Shown here piece by piece: positions 13,340-25,792 of a DNA stretch of 64,000 nt (the first letter of the stretch is position 1; each line of letters starts with the position of its first letter). Both the position numbers and the translations under genes were made by a program. Below the pieces are notes generated by a model. That model was given only the letters and a program-made list of their open reading frames with translations. It was not told the origin of the DNA and ran no database searches. This stretch comes from Antennarius striatus (Eukaryota; Chordata; Actinopteri; Lophiiformes; Antennariidae): NCBI RefSeq assembly GCF_040054535.1, contig NC_090782.1, positions 18,361,501 through 18,425,500 on the forward strand, read 5' to 3'.

Positions 13340-13761
13340 TGTCACGTCTCTGGAATATTATTATCCTGTTTGTTTTCCTGTCACTAACATATCATGCTAC
13401 TTCAGATCCGGTCCCACTTGCAATCAGTTCATTCCCTGCACCTGCCTAGTACTCTGCCAGATTGTTAGTGTTCGTCCTGACCTTCCAGCGTTTATCTACT
13501 ATATTCTGATTGTGCGTATGACACTGCCTGTTTTTTCCGGACCCTGCCTGCTGTGTACCCCTCCTTGGATTTGTCTGCCGCCTGGTTTTTTGGATTGCCT
13601 TTAATGTCTGTCCGTTTGTCTGATTCGTCTGCTGTTAGGACTTTTTCCCTGGTACCAGAGCCCTGCCTGTCCAATAAAACCTGTTTTGAGACTTGACCCG
13701 CATGCTTCATTGTCTTGCTTTTGGGTTCTCACCACCAGTCTTGTTTGAACCTTGACGTACT
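13340..13761 (+). mobile_element. Probable solo LTR, plus strand
   Basis: It begins TGTCACGTCTC, has CTGCCTG-rich sequence and an AATAAA at 13673-13678, and ends TTGGGTTCTCACC and GACCTTGACG-like, paralleling the minus-strand LTR at 12451-12912. The right edge is uncertain. TAGAT occurs at both edges (13336-13340 and 13763-13767) and could be the duplicated target, but then the ends are not clean TG...CA. Confidence 0.6.
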
Positions 13762-13812
13762 GTAGATACATGAAGTGATAGTTGCAGTGTCACCTAGTGG
13801 CAACAGGAAATA

Positions 13813-14113
13813 ATACTCAACAAAAATATAAATGCAACACTTTTGTTTTTTCTCCCATTTTTCATGAGATGGACTTGAAGATCTATAATTCATTCCAGAT
13901 ACACAATATGACCATTTCTCTCAAACATTGTTCACAAATCTGTCTAAATGTGTGATAGTGAGCACTTCTGCTTTGCTGAGATAATCCATCCCACCTCACA
14001 GGTGTGCCACATCAAGATGCTGATCTGACATCACGATTGGTGCACAGGTATACCTTATACTGCCCACAATAAAAGGCCGCTCTGAAATGTGCAGTTTTGT
14101 CTCACAGCAAAAT
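13813..14113 (+). mobile_element. 5' end of a Tc1-like DNA transposon (truncated)
   Basis: CTCAACAAAAATATAAATGC then AACACTTTTG, followed by TTCACAAATCTGTCTAAATG, CCATCCCACCTCACAGGTGTG and CAATAAAAGGCC, match the 5' non-coding part of a Tc1-like element widespread in fish. Sequence similarity stops near CACAGCAAAATGC, about where the transposase start would lie, so no transposase remains. The superfamily call is from memory of the coding part in complete copies. Confidence 0.65.
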
Positions 14114-14127
14114 GCTATTGTTTAGTG

Positions 14128-14450
14128 GGGCGGCACGGTGGTGCAGTGGGTAGCGCTGTCGCCTCACAACACGGCAGTTCCAGGTTCGAGTCCCGCTCTG
14201 TGCAGTTTGCATGCCGGGTTCTCCGGCTTCCTCCCACCTCCAAAAGCACGTGCTTCAGGTTGATTGGCCAGTCCCAAAAATTGCCTATAGGAGTCAGTGT
14301 GTGTGTTTGTCTGTCTTTGTGTGTGGCTCTGCAGTGCACTGGTGTCGTTCCAGGAGTGTCCCCCGCCTCATTCCCTATGCTAGCTGAGATAGGTTCCAGC
14401 TCCCCGTGACCCGCTAAGGCAGATACAGCGGCAGAAAATGGATGGATGGG
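14128..14450 (+). mobile_element. tRNA-derived SINE (GGCGGCACGGTGG family) with target duplication
   Basis: It starts GGGCGGCACGGTGGTGCAGT with tRNA A-box-like sequence, has a perfect B box GGTTCGAGTCC at about 14182, and contains the body phrases CAGTTTGCATGC and GATAGGTTCCAGCTCCC. It ends AAAATGGATGGATGG. Flanks TTGTTTAGTG (14118-14127) and TTGTTTGGTG (14451-14460) match at 9 of 10 bases, as expected for a LINE-mobilised insertion. Confidence 0.85.
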
Positions 14451-15139
14451 TTGTTTGGTGATCTTAATCCTAAATAAATTCATCTATGAATATTTTTAGA
14501 CTGTTATTTGTTGTTCTTAAGGACTTTACAGTGAGAAATCATGGTTTTCTCTTTTTCACTTACAGTCGTCTGGAGATTTGAGGCCAAAGCGCTTCTCAGT
14601 AAACAGCACATTGATTGACTTACGGCCTTAATGTGTTTTTGCTGTGTTGTCGTGGCAACCACTCTCACAATTCATTCTTTCCCAATTTTGAGTGATAATG
14701 TATTTTATAAATATAAATGAACACTGCACTGCCCCAAGTGAGCTCTGTGTTTTCAGTTGTCTGAACTCTGAGTTATCAACAAATTTGACATTTAAATGAA
14801 TCATGAAAGATCATTTTGGATCTATATTTTTCAGGCATTATAGTGCAGCATCTTCAGCAGAAGAAGGATCAAATGTGTTGAAGAATGAGCTCAGGCCTTG
14901 CCAATCACATCAAGGTTGTAAATCCAACTACACTGTCCTCATATTGTACCCACATTTTCACGAGTACCATTTGTAGCCTAGACCAATCCTGTGTGTGCAT
15001 GATTACTCTTATACCTTCATGACGATGATATTCCTAGTCTAAAAGTGAGTTATAATAATAGCGCGAGAATTAACTGTGAGGAGATTCGAGTACATCTCTA
15101 AAGGCCTACACAGAAAAGAAATATTTATTCCCATCAGAG

Positions 15140-15619
15140 CACATGTGTCAAACTCATGGCCCAGGGGCCAAATTTGGCCCTCTACATCATTTTACGTGGC
15201 CCGTGAGAGCATAAAAGGTCAAAGTGTTTAAAAATAACTAAAGTGTGCTTTGTCCAAAATAATATTTCCCACAATGCAGTAACATTCTTGTCATCTTAAC
15301 ATTTAATGTCCTAGCTTGTGTTTGATGTTATTTTTCTTTATTGACTTGGATAGTTTGATCCTTAATTGATTGAATTGTGTGGGTTACATAACCTGGAAAA
15401 TTAATAGGATCTATGTTATAACAGAGCAACAAACATATTTTTATTGTTCAACTGTAATGTTCGTAACTTGAATAAATAATAAATTCAGGGTTATTTAACA
15501 TTAAGGAAGAGTTACATTTATTTTACAGTACACTGAGTTGTATTTAGTTACATTTATAAGTTACATCTGGCCTTTTGATGCTGATGTGGCCCTCAGTGAA
15601 AATGAGTTTGACACCCCTG
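15140..15619 (+). mobile_element. Old hAT-like non-autonomous DNA transposon
   Basis: The left end CACATGTGTCAAACTCAT and the reverse complement of the right end CAGGGGTGTCAAACTCAT match at 15 of 18 positions. Just inside are paired GGCCC-type motifs (TGGCCCAGGGGCCAAATTTG; ATGTGGCCCTCAGTG). This 480-bp layout is typical of a hAT family with CAGGGGTG ends. No matching 8-bp duplication was found, so the copy is old. Confidence 0.65.
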
Positions 15620-15769
15620 AGTTAGGGGTGTCCAAAGTTTGCCTGCCGCCTTTCCGCTCAACAGTTTCCTTTGAAAATGAATAAAATAGTTATTTTTATG
15701 CCTGTAATACATGGCGCAGAGGTGAATCAGTGACTCTGATGTGTGACTACTTATTGGCTCTGAGGTGAG

Positions 15770-15885
15770 CTGGGGGCTTGTTCAGGGTGTACCCTACCCT
15801 TCACCCAATGCCAGCTGGAATGAGCTCTATCCCCCCTCCAGCTGACCTTGCACGAGGTAAATGGTTCCAGAAAACGGATGAAAAC
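15770..15885 (+). mobile_element. SINE 3' fragment
   Basis: TTCAGGGTGTACCCTACCC then AATGCCAGCTGGAATGAGCTC matches the 3' body of GGCGGCACGG-type SINEs (CAGGGTGTACCCCGCC, CAGCTGGGATAGGCTCC). The tRNA head is missing. Confidence 0.6.
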
Positions 15886-16762
15886 AGCATTACAAATATG
15901 AGCCATGTGAAGAACTGATAAGAACAGAAAACAATTTAAATGCCCCCTTTGAAAGCATTTGATTAATCTAAAATGAATTGTAAAAGTTCTTCTTCTTTTT
16001 TTTCATCAGTCATGCTCCCACTAGCCCAGTTATCTTGCACTGATGTGTGATGGTTTTGTAAATCAATATTTGGATAGCAATGAAAACAATATCACAGATA
16101 CTCATCTAATTTACATATGATGAGAACATGAAGCTTTCACAACAGCCAAATGTGATATGTTATGAATGTGCTCATTAGTGACTATTCCCTCTCAGATATC
16201 ATTTGGAGTCCCACTACAGAGATGACCCAGTCTTGTGTAACACCTGTAATGAGGATCACAGTGATGCAACTAAAGTATGTTTCCACTGTTAATAGGCAAA
16301 CATGAAATGTCTTCATTATGCTGACTGTTTCTGAAAACACAGAAAGCACTTATCCTCATTCATCAGTGTGATGTGAATATCTGTCATTACAGAAGACAAT
16401 AGGGTGAAGCTTTTGTTGTGTTCATTTAAACTTAATGGTACATGGTCCTCTAAAATCAAAAGTATGCTTTGATTGTCCTTTGAAAGATTTGAGAAAAGCG
16501 CAATACGAAACATTTCGTATATTGCATTAAGCTTCAGCGTCAGTATTATAACTATGGCCCATTTCGAAACTGTCAACTTAAGGTAACATCCTTTCCTTTG
16601 TAAACGTCTGTTTTTATTCTTGACCAAAAGCATATTAAATATGTAGAGATAAATATTCATGTCCACCATGGGTTAAATATTGATTCTTATTAACTTAAAG
16701 GGTTAAATATTAACATCTGAAGGTGACAGATGAAGCTACATTCAGTGTCAATGAGCAGATTC

Positions 16763-16863
<101 letters not shown>

Positions 16864-17426
16864 ATACAGACGCCGAATAAAAATGTGAAAATGGAAACCA
16901 CCTCTTGGTGGTGATAAAGTCACAGAATTCAAAAGTTCCTTCCCAGCTGAAAGCTAACATGACCATGAATGTGTTTAAAAGATCATTGCATTGGACAGTA
17001 TGGTCACAAATGAACTAAAGCGTTGGCAGGGTTGATTAAAAAAAAAAAAAAGGCTGAAACTTGATTAGGCTTGGTTATTTAAGAAGGCAGCTTCATAAAA
17101 TATGATAGTGACCATCATCTGGCTGCATCTGCAAGTTTTGACACCAGGAGGCAATGTTGTCTTTCTTGTTTACTGAGCACTATGAGAGACCAGTAGTCAC
17201 TTATGAAAAAGATGGTGCAGAACAAACTTCCTGTATTTATTCCATTTATCCATTTCCTGTGCAAGATTTCAGGGGGTTGCGTCCAATTCCAGATGACATA
17301 TCACATTATCACACAGTTAAACTGCATTCATGATGACTGGATTGTTCTAAATTTCCAATTTGCCAAATTGTCATCTGAAGTTTATTGACAAAGAATCTGG
17401 CACACGCACAGAAAAAAACAGAAAAA

Positions 17427-17464
17427 ACAAACAAACAAACAAACAAACAAACAAACAAACAAAC
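17427..17464. repeat. (AAAC)n microsatellite
   Basis: About nine tandem AAAC units. Confidence 0.95.
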
Positions 17465-18227
17465 AGCTGCAAAATGAAAAGCCACATGTTTCTTTTTAAA
17501 ATAACCAAATTAGATTCATATATTTCCAGTCTCCTGACTCAAATGAATGACTAATTTGAGGGCCTTGTTATTGCTGGAGGATAGAATGTAATCATTGATA
17601 AAAATGTTTTTGTGATTGCGGTATCAGTTCTCTTCTATCATTCCATGAATCTTTATAATGGAACTCATCCACTGTCTGTGGGGAGAAATCTTCAAATTAG
17701 GTACAAATTTGTGGGTCACCTGAGGGTGGGTTTGCAGACACCACTCCACCACTCCATTGAATGTAACATTCCATCAAAGTATACAAACTAATGGAAAGGC
17801 ACAAAACGTAAAATGATATGATTAGGTTTATGTTAGAGGATGGTGAATAATCAATGTGAGCAAGAGGAGATGGGTGGGGTTGAACGGATTATGACATAAA
17901 GTGATGATGAGAAATCCAGAGGGAGTGAGCATTACTTCATTTCTTCATACGCCAAAGCGCAAATGGCCTCTTATAATGCATCAAAATGACTTGATGTGAT
18001 ATGCATGAGTCCAGCACCCCAAGCTTCTAATGGCATGGTGTGTGGATCAAGGATTTCTTCCCTAGATGTGCTGTGCTGATGTCCTCACTGTCCAATTGTG
18101 AAAAAACCAGCTGGACTGGAGGACAGAAGTGTGTGGTGACATTTCATATTCCTGACAAGAAAGAGAACAAGGATAATGGTGGGCTACTTTTAAGGCTGCT
18201 TCATTTCTCATAAGTTCAAAAAGATTA

Positions 18228-18579
18228 AGGCCCCGACAGCGTTTTCAAAAAAACCTCCGTCCACACATAAACGCAGCAGTGCGTTTTCAAAGACTGCTAT
18301 AAGCATGTCAAACCATGTGGTGGCAGTATTGAGTCAAATTTTATCCAATAGGAATCCTCCGTGTTTTGTTGTCACAACACACGGGCCCATAAATATGACG
18401 TCACAGCGGTTTTTGTCGCAGGCAAGATGCCAGCCTTTTTAAAAAAATCCACCTTGGCCGGCGTTTTTAAAAAGTTGCGTTTTCGTTCCAGATATCTGCG
18501 TTGTCGTGTGGACGGAAGGCGTAAACGCAACAGAAAAGTTGCGTTTTCAAAAAGTCCGTCATCGAATGGACGGGGCCTG
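18228..18579 (+). mobile_element. MITE-like palindromic DNA transposon
   Basis: The left end AGGCCCCGACAGCGTTTTC and the right end, reverse-complemented, AGGCCCCGTCCATTCG, form short terminal inverted repeats. GCGTTTTCAAAAA blocks recur inside in both halves, as does GTCCACAC/GTGTGGACGG. At 352 bp with no transposase it is a non-autonomous element, most like hAT-type families with AGGCCCCGTCCACAC ends. A flanking duplication could not be identified. Confidence 0.7.
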
Positions 18580-21500
18580 AGAAAGTCACAAGTGTGAATT
18601 TTGGCAACAAACCCAAAAGCATGAAAAGAGAAACACGCCTTAAAAGTGCTGAGTCAAGGGAAGTAAATCTGTTGAGATGGTTTTACATAAGTTAAAGCAA
18701 AATCAATTACATTAGAGTGAATTCAATGCATTGTGGTCATGTGATACACCTGAGGGTCACAGGATTTGATAAATGTTCCAAGGACTGCAGAGAGAAGATA
18801 GCGCGAAAAAGCTGCTGCTTCTAGGGTTTAGTGCAGGGCATGTTGGTGGGCCATCACAGCAACACTGATTCGGGTATTACTTAGTCGGAGCAGTATGTAT
18901 GAAAAAGGGCTGTCTGTGGTCTTTGAAGGCTCCTGTAAACATCATCCATCACTAAAAAACAGAATCAGTCCAAATCACTTCAAATGTGAGTTTCTGTTTA
19001 TTTCTGAAATCTAAATGTAAAATCTATTCAAATCTGTTTTTTGTTTTCATGTCCTTGATTGTGTTTGTAGACACTTGATTTTCTGTGTGTTTTCTTTTTT
19101 TTTTTTTTTACAATAACACTACATCAGTCATGACCCACATCAACATGTAGTTTTGAAATGTTAATAAAACCCCAAACCCAAAGAACAAAACATTCTTGTG
19201 TTCTTGGAAGGTGATGACACTGTCAGTGTCAATCCCTAAGTGCTGACTGATTCAGACATTGCTCAGTAAATCACTTACAGGACAGATGAACTGCAGCTAT
19301 GACAGAAATGAACAGAAAATATGTTCTGGCTGTATCATTACCTTTCTTTCACAGGGAGGCAGTGTTGTCATTTTCGTCAATATACTTCACACTTGATTGG
19401 TAGAACAAACAGAAAAATATAGAGATGACTGAAACTGCTATGACAAGTTTTTATAATCGTGAATTTTTCATGAATTTTCAGAGTATAAACACTGCAGAGA
19501 TGGCTTTGGCAAAATGAATCCTAATTGTTGATTTATGTTTTTTTATCCATGTTTGTATCATAATATATTCATTACTCATTCCAGGAAGATTTCTGAGTGC
19601 ATTGCTTATTGATAAAGAGTGTTATGTGGGCTTTTGTGGGAACAGGAGACATAAATTTCCTGTTTTTATCTGTTAATCCTCATACTGACTTTGGCGGATA
19701 GTGATCCCTGTGGTCCATGAAAGCAATAGGTTTCACATTTTTGCTAGTTTTTCCTTTAATCTTGACTTGAGAAGGATTAAAAAAATACAATTATACAAAA
19801 CATTATGAAAGGTTTAATTTCTGCAGTGCCTGTCATTCCAATATATCTCCTACTTAGTTATTCTACATTGTGTAGATACATGCTGTGCTTGCTGTGATAA
19901 CATGGAGGTGCGTCACCTCAATAGATAAAATACAATGATAAGAAAGAACTACACTGTATGTGATAATGAAAACGTGCAAATATGATTTGATTTTACATAA
20001 CCTAATTCTCAGACCTCTGAACTTGTTCTTGGAATGCTGGTCTGTTGGGGGGTTTTTTTCTCAAAAGTCTGACTTTTTTCTCAGATTTCTCACATTAATT
20101 TCATAAGTCGGAATTCTGACTGGATTCTTAGAATTTCTGCATCACCATTTAAATGCTGAATTAAATCTGAGACGTCCATCATACTTTTTGAAATATTAAT
20201 TTGACTCACTAAGCGATGATTGTTGCATCACTGAAACATTATAACAAATAAAAAGAGTCTCCCAGATGGTGAGCTAATGTGTGGAGGTTGTGACTATGCA
20301 AGAACCATTGACCAATTAGAACTGAGGTTACTAATTAAGTTCAGTGGCAGCAACAAATAAAAAGCTTTCATCCCTGAAACTTTCTGGTTCAGTATCATGG
20401 GTTCAGTCAGATTGACCAGCCTTTGGTCCAAATCCATCAAGTTGCTTCAAAAGTCATAAAGATGGGAATCCTTCCCATTGTAAGCCATCATCCCACATGA
20501 CATAAATGTAGCATCACTGCAGTTACAAGACAAGTCTCCACCACAAACGACAAGTGACAGAACAGGGACACGTCTGGATAACCTGACACTGTGTTCTCAT
20601 CCAGGGGATCATAAGCAGCAGGGAACAGGTGAAGTGTCTGAGAAGAAAGATTGCAGGTGATCAGGAACAAGGAGGCAGGAAAGTGCTGGAGTGCTGACTA
20701 ATCAGCCATGCCCTGGAGACACACATTCACACCATACTGAGACGGAGAGGAACAAGGGGACAGAAGAGAGAAAAAATGCCCATCATCACACACATAACAT
20801 GAAAATATATTAATATGTAAGAAACTACAAATAAGATAAGGATGTGCTGACATGACACAAACACTGACTGTGGGTTACATGTTTTTGAGACAGAAAGGAT
20901 ACTTAAACCTATGATGTCTTCAGTAAAGATCCTACATTTGTTGCCTGGACTTACATTTCCAAAACTATACATCTGCAGGCTTCAGCGTAAAACAGGATGA
21001 TGAATCATAGTGTGATTGGTCAAAATCACCACAGATGCTTCTGTGGAACTTCTCATGAATTCTTGAAGAACTCCTGTGGCATTTCATGTCAAAAGAAAAG
21101 CTTTTATTTTGTCCTAAGAATGTGCATAATAATGGGATTTTTTTGAAAGTAGAATTTATACAGTGTTAAGTAACCCCTAAGCTTCCAGAGGGAGTCATTA
21201 GGAATATTTTAAAGGAAACAAGATCAGTCAGCATTTTAATAACCCAGCACTGCACTTTAGCAAAGGAATAATGTGTCTACTCTTTTCTCTCATAAGCATG
21301 GAGCCGCTATAATAATTCATCTCTCAGAAGGTATATGTAACATACATCAGATGCAAATCACAGTGTCTGTTCAGTTTGTGGGTTTGGCAGACATATTTGG
21401 TTTCAAATTGGCAAAAATCACAGAAAAAAAATTCAGCATACTAAATGTTTCAAACCAGCAAGAGACAATGGGGAAATTTGAATTTTTGATTCAGAACATA

Positions 21501-24118
21501 TTGATACGTATGAACAGATTTCTGACACCGAAAATAGTGATGGCTAAAACCTGTTCTCCATTTTAAAGTGCAGCCAAGCCTAAAAGTATGCAGCTTACTG
21601 ACCACAGAGAACAGACCCTATTACATCACTCTCTTTGTCTAGACTCAAATATGTCCCCCTTAGTCACATTATTGTTTTGAATGATGCACAATAGAGTTTT
21701 CATGTGTTGAAGAGGAGAAAAAAAGAATGTGGGGAAGAGGAGGAGGAAAAGAGCAAACAGGTTTTTTGGGATGTGAGCTCTTGGAGTCCAGGGCAGTAAT
21801 GGGAATTGCAGAAGGAGATGCAGAGAGGAACTTATTTTGAAGAACAGGGCCTGTACAGTTAGCCTGTCACTTTTATGGGGCTGAGAAGACTGGCTGGTTT
21901 AGCCATTGGACACGTCAACAAGGAAAGAGAGGACAGCCATGAAAACCATCAATCACAGAGTAAATTATATGTTCATTGAGAAGAAAGAGTAATGGTAACA
22001 ATAAAAGCCAACAGACAGAAACAGACGTTCGTAGAAAAGTCGTGATGGATTAAATCCGTGGGTTTGATGTGAGTTTAACAGGTTTATGACCTGAGAGCCA
22101 TGGTGATGTGATAACGTTTCACATTTTGCTTGATGACACCCAACAAGTGTCTGAGCTACTCTTGTTTTCTTTAGGTTTAACATTCTGAGGTATTGTTTTG
22201 TGTTTTCATCAAGTTTGTGGACCATGGGATGACTCCAATGATGGTAACGACAAGGAAGGAAACACTGTTAGCAATGTTTAGGCATACATGTCTGTATTTG
22301 AGTGTTTCCAGGAAGCGTGCATTAATAATGTTCTTTCCCACAGTAGGGTTTAACATTTTAAATGTGGCAAAGCATTCCGGAGATGGAAGTCACAGAGATG
22401 TACTTTCTTTCCACAATAAAGGATGAGTCTGTGCTTCAAAACTGTAGCCCAGCCTCCGCGATGAGAACATGTTATCGCTGTCAGGGGAAATAAGACTGTT
22501 CCCGTCTGTTTACTGTCACTGTTTTGTCGTTGTTGTGCCCAATAGAACAGTGGTGGTGCGAGGAAAAATGGAAGGGAACTCCAAACCACTCCCTTTTAGC
22601 ACATATAAAATTACTATAATGTAATGGTATGGCCATGTTTGGCATTAAGGTACCATGTTCCAATCTGATTCAGCACCTAACTTTCACCAAGGAGTCAAAC
22701 AAAGAACCTTTTATACTGTTGTTAACCGGTGAGAACCTTCCATCTACATGTGGTGTCATGACCTGAGGAGGGTGTAGGTATAGAAACATGAAGAACTTTG
22801 AAAAGATACAGTCATAATATGTGACAAATGGGGTTTCAATAAAGTTGTGAAATGTAGATCCTCATTTAGGCCCTCTTTATTTAGAATTCTGAAATTTATA
22901 ATTCCAAAAGGTATTACGGTATAAATGTTATCATCCTTATGATCGGACCTGGTCAATGTCAATGTGCAATCTACCTGGGTTACAGCTGTGGAAATTACTG
23001 GATGGTTGACATCTCAGTGGAGATGAGTTCAGTTTAACTTTAAATTATCCCTAAATTTAATCAATTTTAGTTACAAATTTTGGAAATTTGGTTTAGTCTG
23101 CAAATTGTTCTGAGAAGCAATGGCAGACTAACTGACAGCTTTCTTTTCAGGTTAAGCTTAGGCTTTAGGAACATTGGAAATTAAAAAGTCCTCACTTTGC
23201 ATCAGAAAAAATAAAGTAAATATTTTTAGGCACTGGATATTGAGGACTGTGCAATCCAAAGCAATCTTTGACGCCCCAAATAAGAGCCAACAATTCCTCT
23301 GTTTTTTTTGAAAATCAAATTTCTTTTTGGGTTTAGAAAATCACAAGCAAGTCCAATAACTTAGATTGAGGTGCACTTTGCAAAGAAAAAATTGAGGTAG
23401 GACATAGAAGTGTTCTCTATACATCTGTACATGAAGCCAATCATTAAACCATGTACTTATGAATATTAATAAATATTCATTGTGATAACATCATAGCTGA
23501 AGGCTAAATAGATGACGACATCTTGTGTTTTTAATTAGATCTTTTGACTCCTGTGAGCTTTTTGAACTAATAATTCATTTTAGAGTTTTCTTAGCAGTAC
23601 AGCTATATGCTATTCTATATTCTGACAGTGAGAACCAATAGAGTCTGTAAAAGGACAGAAAATGGAAGTCATTTATTGGTACACCTGTGAAATCAATCAA
23701 GACCTTTTCTTCCACATCAGGAGTACACTGTTTTTATTCCAGGATAGACGTGTGCTGTTCTAATTAACTTTGACAGACGTGTTATAATGGAAACCGCCAA
23801 TAAACTGGAGGAGCATGTAGAGCTGAGCAGATATTTGGTTTTTTGTCCAGCCCAACATATCATCAATGAGCATGTTTTTATTCGTGATTCAGCCTTTACC
23901 CGACTGACATAGTTTTAGTTCTTCATGTCACTTGTCCCCCTGCCCTTCATTTTTGTAGGAGCTGCACAGCACAGGATTTGTACAGCAAGAGATTTTCAAT
24001 AAAATTACAATTATTTTCAACCTAAAAATAGTTGATACAGTAATTCATCTTTTTGAAGATCAGACAACTGTAATCATGTTGTCTTCAGCTACTAATACAA
24101 AGATACAGGTCACAGTTT
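18580..24118. other. Intergenic, no supported gene
   Basis: AT-rich, repeat-poor to the eye. Open frames are short and unsupported by splice sites or homology. I see no RNA gene or element that I can name here. Confidence 0.55.
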
Positions 24119-24265
24119 CTGCTGGAGCATATCCCAGTTGGCTATGGGCGAGAGGTGGGATACACACCGGGTGAGACGCCAGCTAGCTTATCACAGGGCC
24201 ATACACAAACGGATAACCATTCATGCTCTCTCCCACACCAACAGACCATGGAGTGACCACTTAAA
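24119..24265 (-). mobile_element. SINE fragment, minus orientation
   Basis: CTGGAGCATATCCCAGTTGG, then GGGCGAGAGGTGGGATACAC and TATCACAGGGCCATACAC, is the reverse complement of the 3' body of the GGCGGCACGG-type SINE family. Diverged, with no tRNA head. Confidence 0.65.
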
Positions 24266-25759
24266 TTGCATTTTTATTGATTGTTGGAGGAAGCCAGTTT
24301 CGGATAAATGTTTTTCTGTGTGGGTGCGTGCATGCGCGCACGTGTGTGTGTGGGTGCGCGCGCGTGTGCGTGTGTGCACATCCTGTCTGTAATTTTCTCA
24401 CATATTGACCAACCAACGAGAAACAATACCAATGTAAATAATCAGAACAGAATTAGATCCATAAATATTAATTTCTTAGATCTACATAATAAAACCATGA
24501 GTGACTTCTCACCAAAATCAAGCATTTAAACTCAAATAACATTAACTGCTCAAGGGACACAGAAAAGATGGGATAAAATAATGGGACTGTGCTTTGAAAA
24601 ACATAAATTATGTCAGCATTATGGGTGTTTTTCTGCTCTGCTTGAACTATTTTAATCCAGAAAACATATGGAGACTATCCGCTTTAGACATGGGATTCGT
24701 ATTTAGATGTATCAGATTTATACGAGTAGTAAAACAGGATGGGAATTTTTCTCTTTTACAAACTTTTTTTTGAAGAATGGAGCTTTTCCAATCAAACAGT
24801 TAAGCCTCAGTTTTTTGTGAAAAAAAAGTTTTACCAGGATCTTAAAGCTTTGAGTCTTTAGTTGTGTTATTCAGGAGGCCATATTTATTCATCAGCTCAG
24901 TTTACTGGTCAACAGAGAATGATGTTAATTCCTCTCTCAAACCGTCTGTTGCATGGTAAGTCGTAGGAAACTGGTAATAATACTGATGACTCACACAATG
25001 TCCCATTAGGCAAATAAACCACTTGTGTTCTCACATATGGCAAAAACCCATAATAATGCCGCATACAGTAAGTCTACTCTTAGCATGGGACCTCAACAAA
25101 TCTCAGAGTTCAAACATTTGTACTGCCAGCCAGTCAGGACAGAAGAAGCCCCTCTTAATGAGAAATGGAATATCTTCAAATCCTAAACAGAAGTCCAGTC
25201 ACCTCAGATTCAACCTGCAGGAATTGTTGAATTAATGCTGTAATAAAAGCAGCTTAGTAATATAATTCATGTCCCCAGTGTGTGTTACGTGTAAATATAC
25301 AGGTACAAGACAAAAGAGTTTGAGGGGTGAGCCAATGTACTTGTTTGGCTTTATACTGTACTGGGGTTTGAATTTCTCCAAATACACCAGAACAGGAAAT
25401 TTATTTAGATGGGGCATGGTAACCTGATTTTCTATTTGGTCATTTTAAGGTCTAAAGTTCCCCATCAATCAAAATTTTACCGATTTGCTGCTAAACTATC
25501 TTCCATGACTTTACTGTTTAACAAGTTACTTCTTTGTTGTGAAACGGTGGAGGTACGCAAATAAATATTACTGGTTGGGCCTGTCGGACTGTTTGATGAC
25601 TGTTTGAAGTTTTTTTTTTTGGAGAGACAGTAATTATTGAAATTCAAGGAATGTTCTCTCCCTCAACTCTCCCTCAATTTGCATAATAAACCTATTTTCA
25701 AGTTAAACAATTCAGCAGAATTATTGAGCGTTTCATTTATTTTATTGAGAGCAACCTAT

Positions 25760-25792
25760 CATCCATCCATCTGTCCATCCATCCATCCATCA
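25760..25792. repeat. (ATCC)n short repeat
   Basis: CATCCATCCATCTGTCCATC and further CCAT units. It could be a bare tail of a minus-strand LINE or SINE, but no body was recognised. Confidence 0.7.

Noticed and set aside
14170..14200. Perfect B box suggesting a true tRNA gene
   Set aside because: The surrounding sequence is a SINE with body, tail and target duplication and does not fold as a full tRNA.
18361..18597. Plus-strand 78-codon basic open frame
   Set aside because: Lies wholly within the MITE, and its Arg/Lys content comes from the repeated GCGTTTTC blocks.
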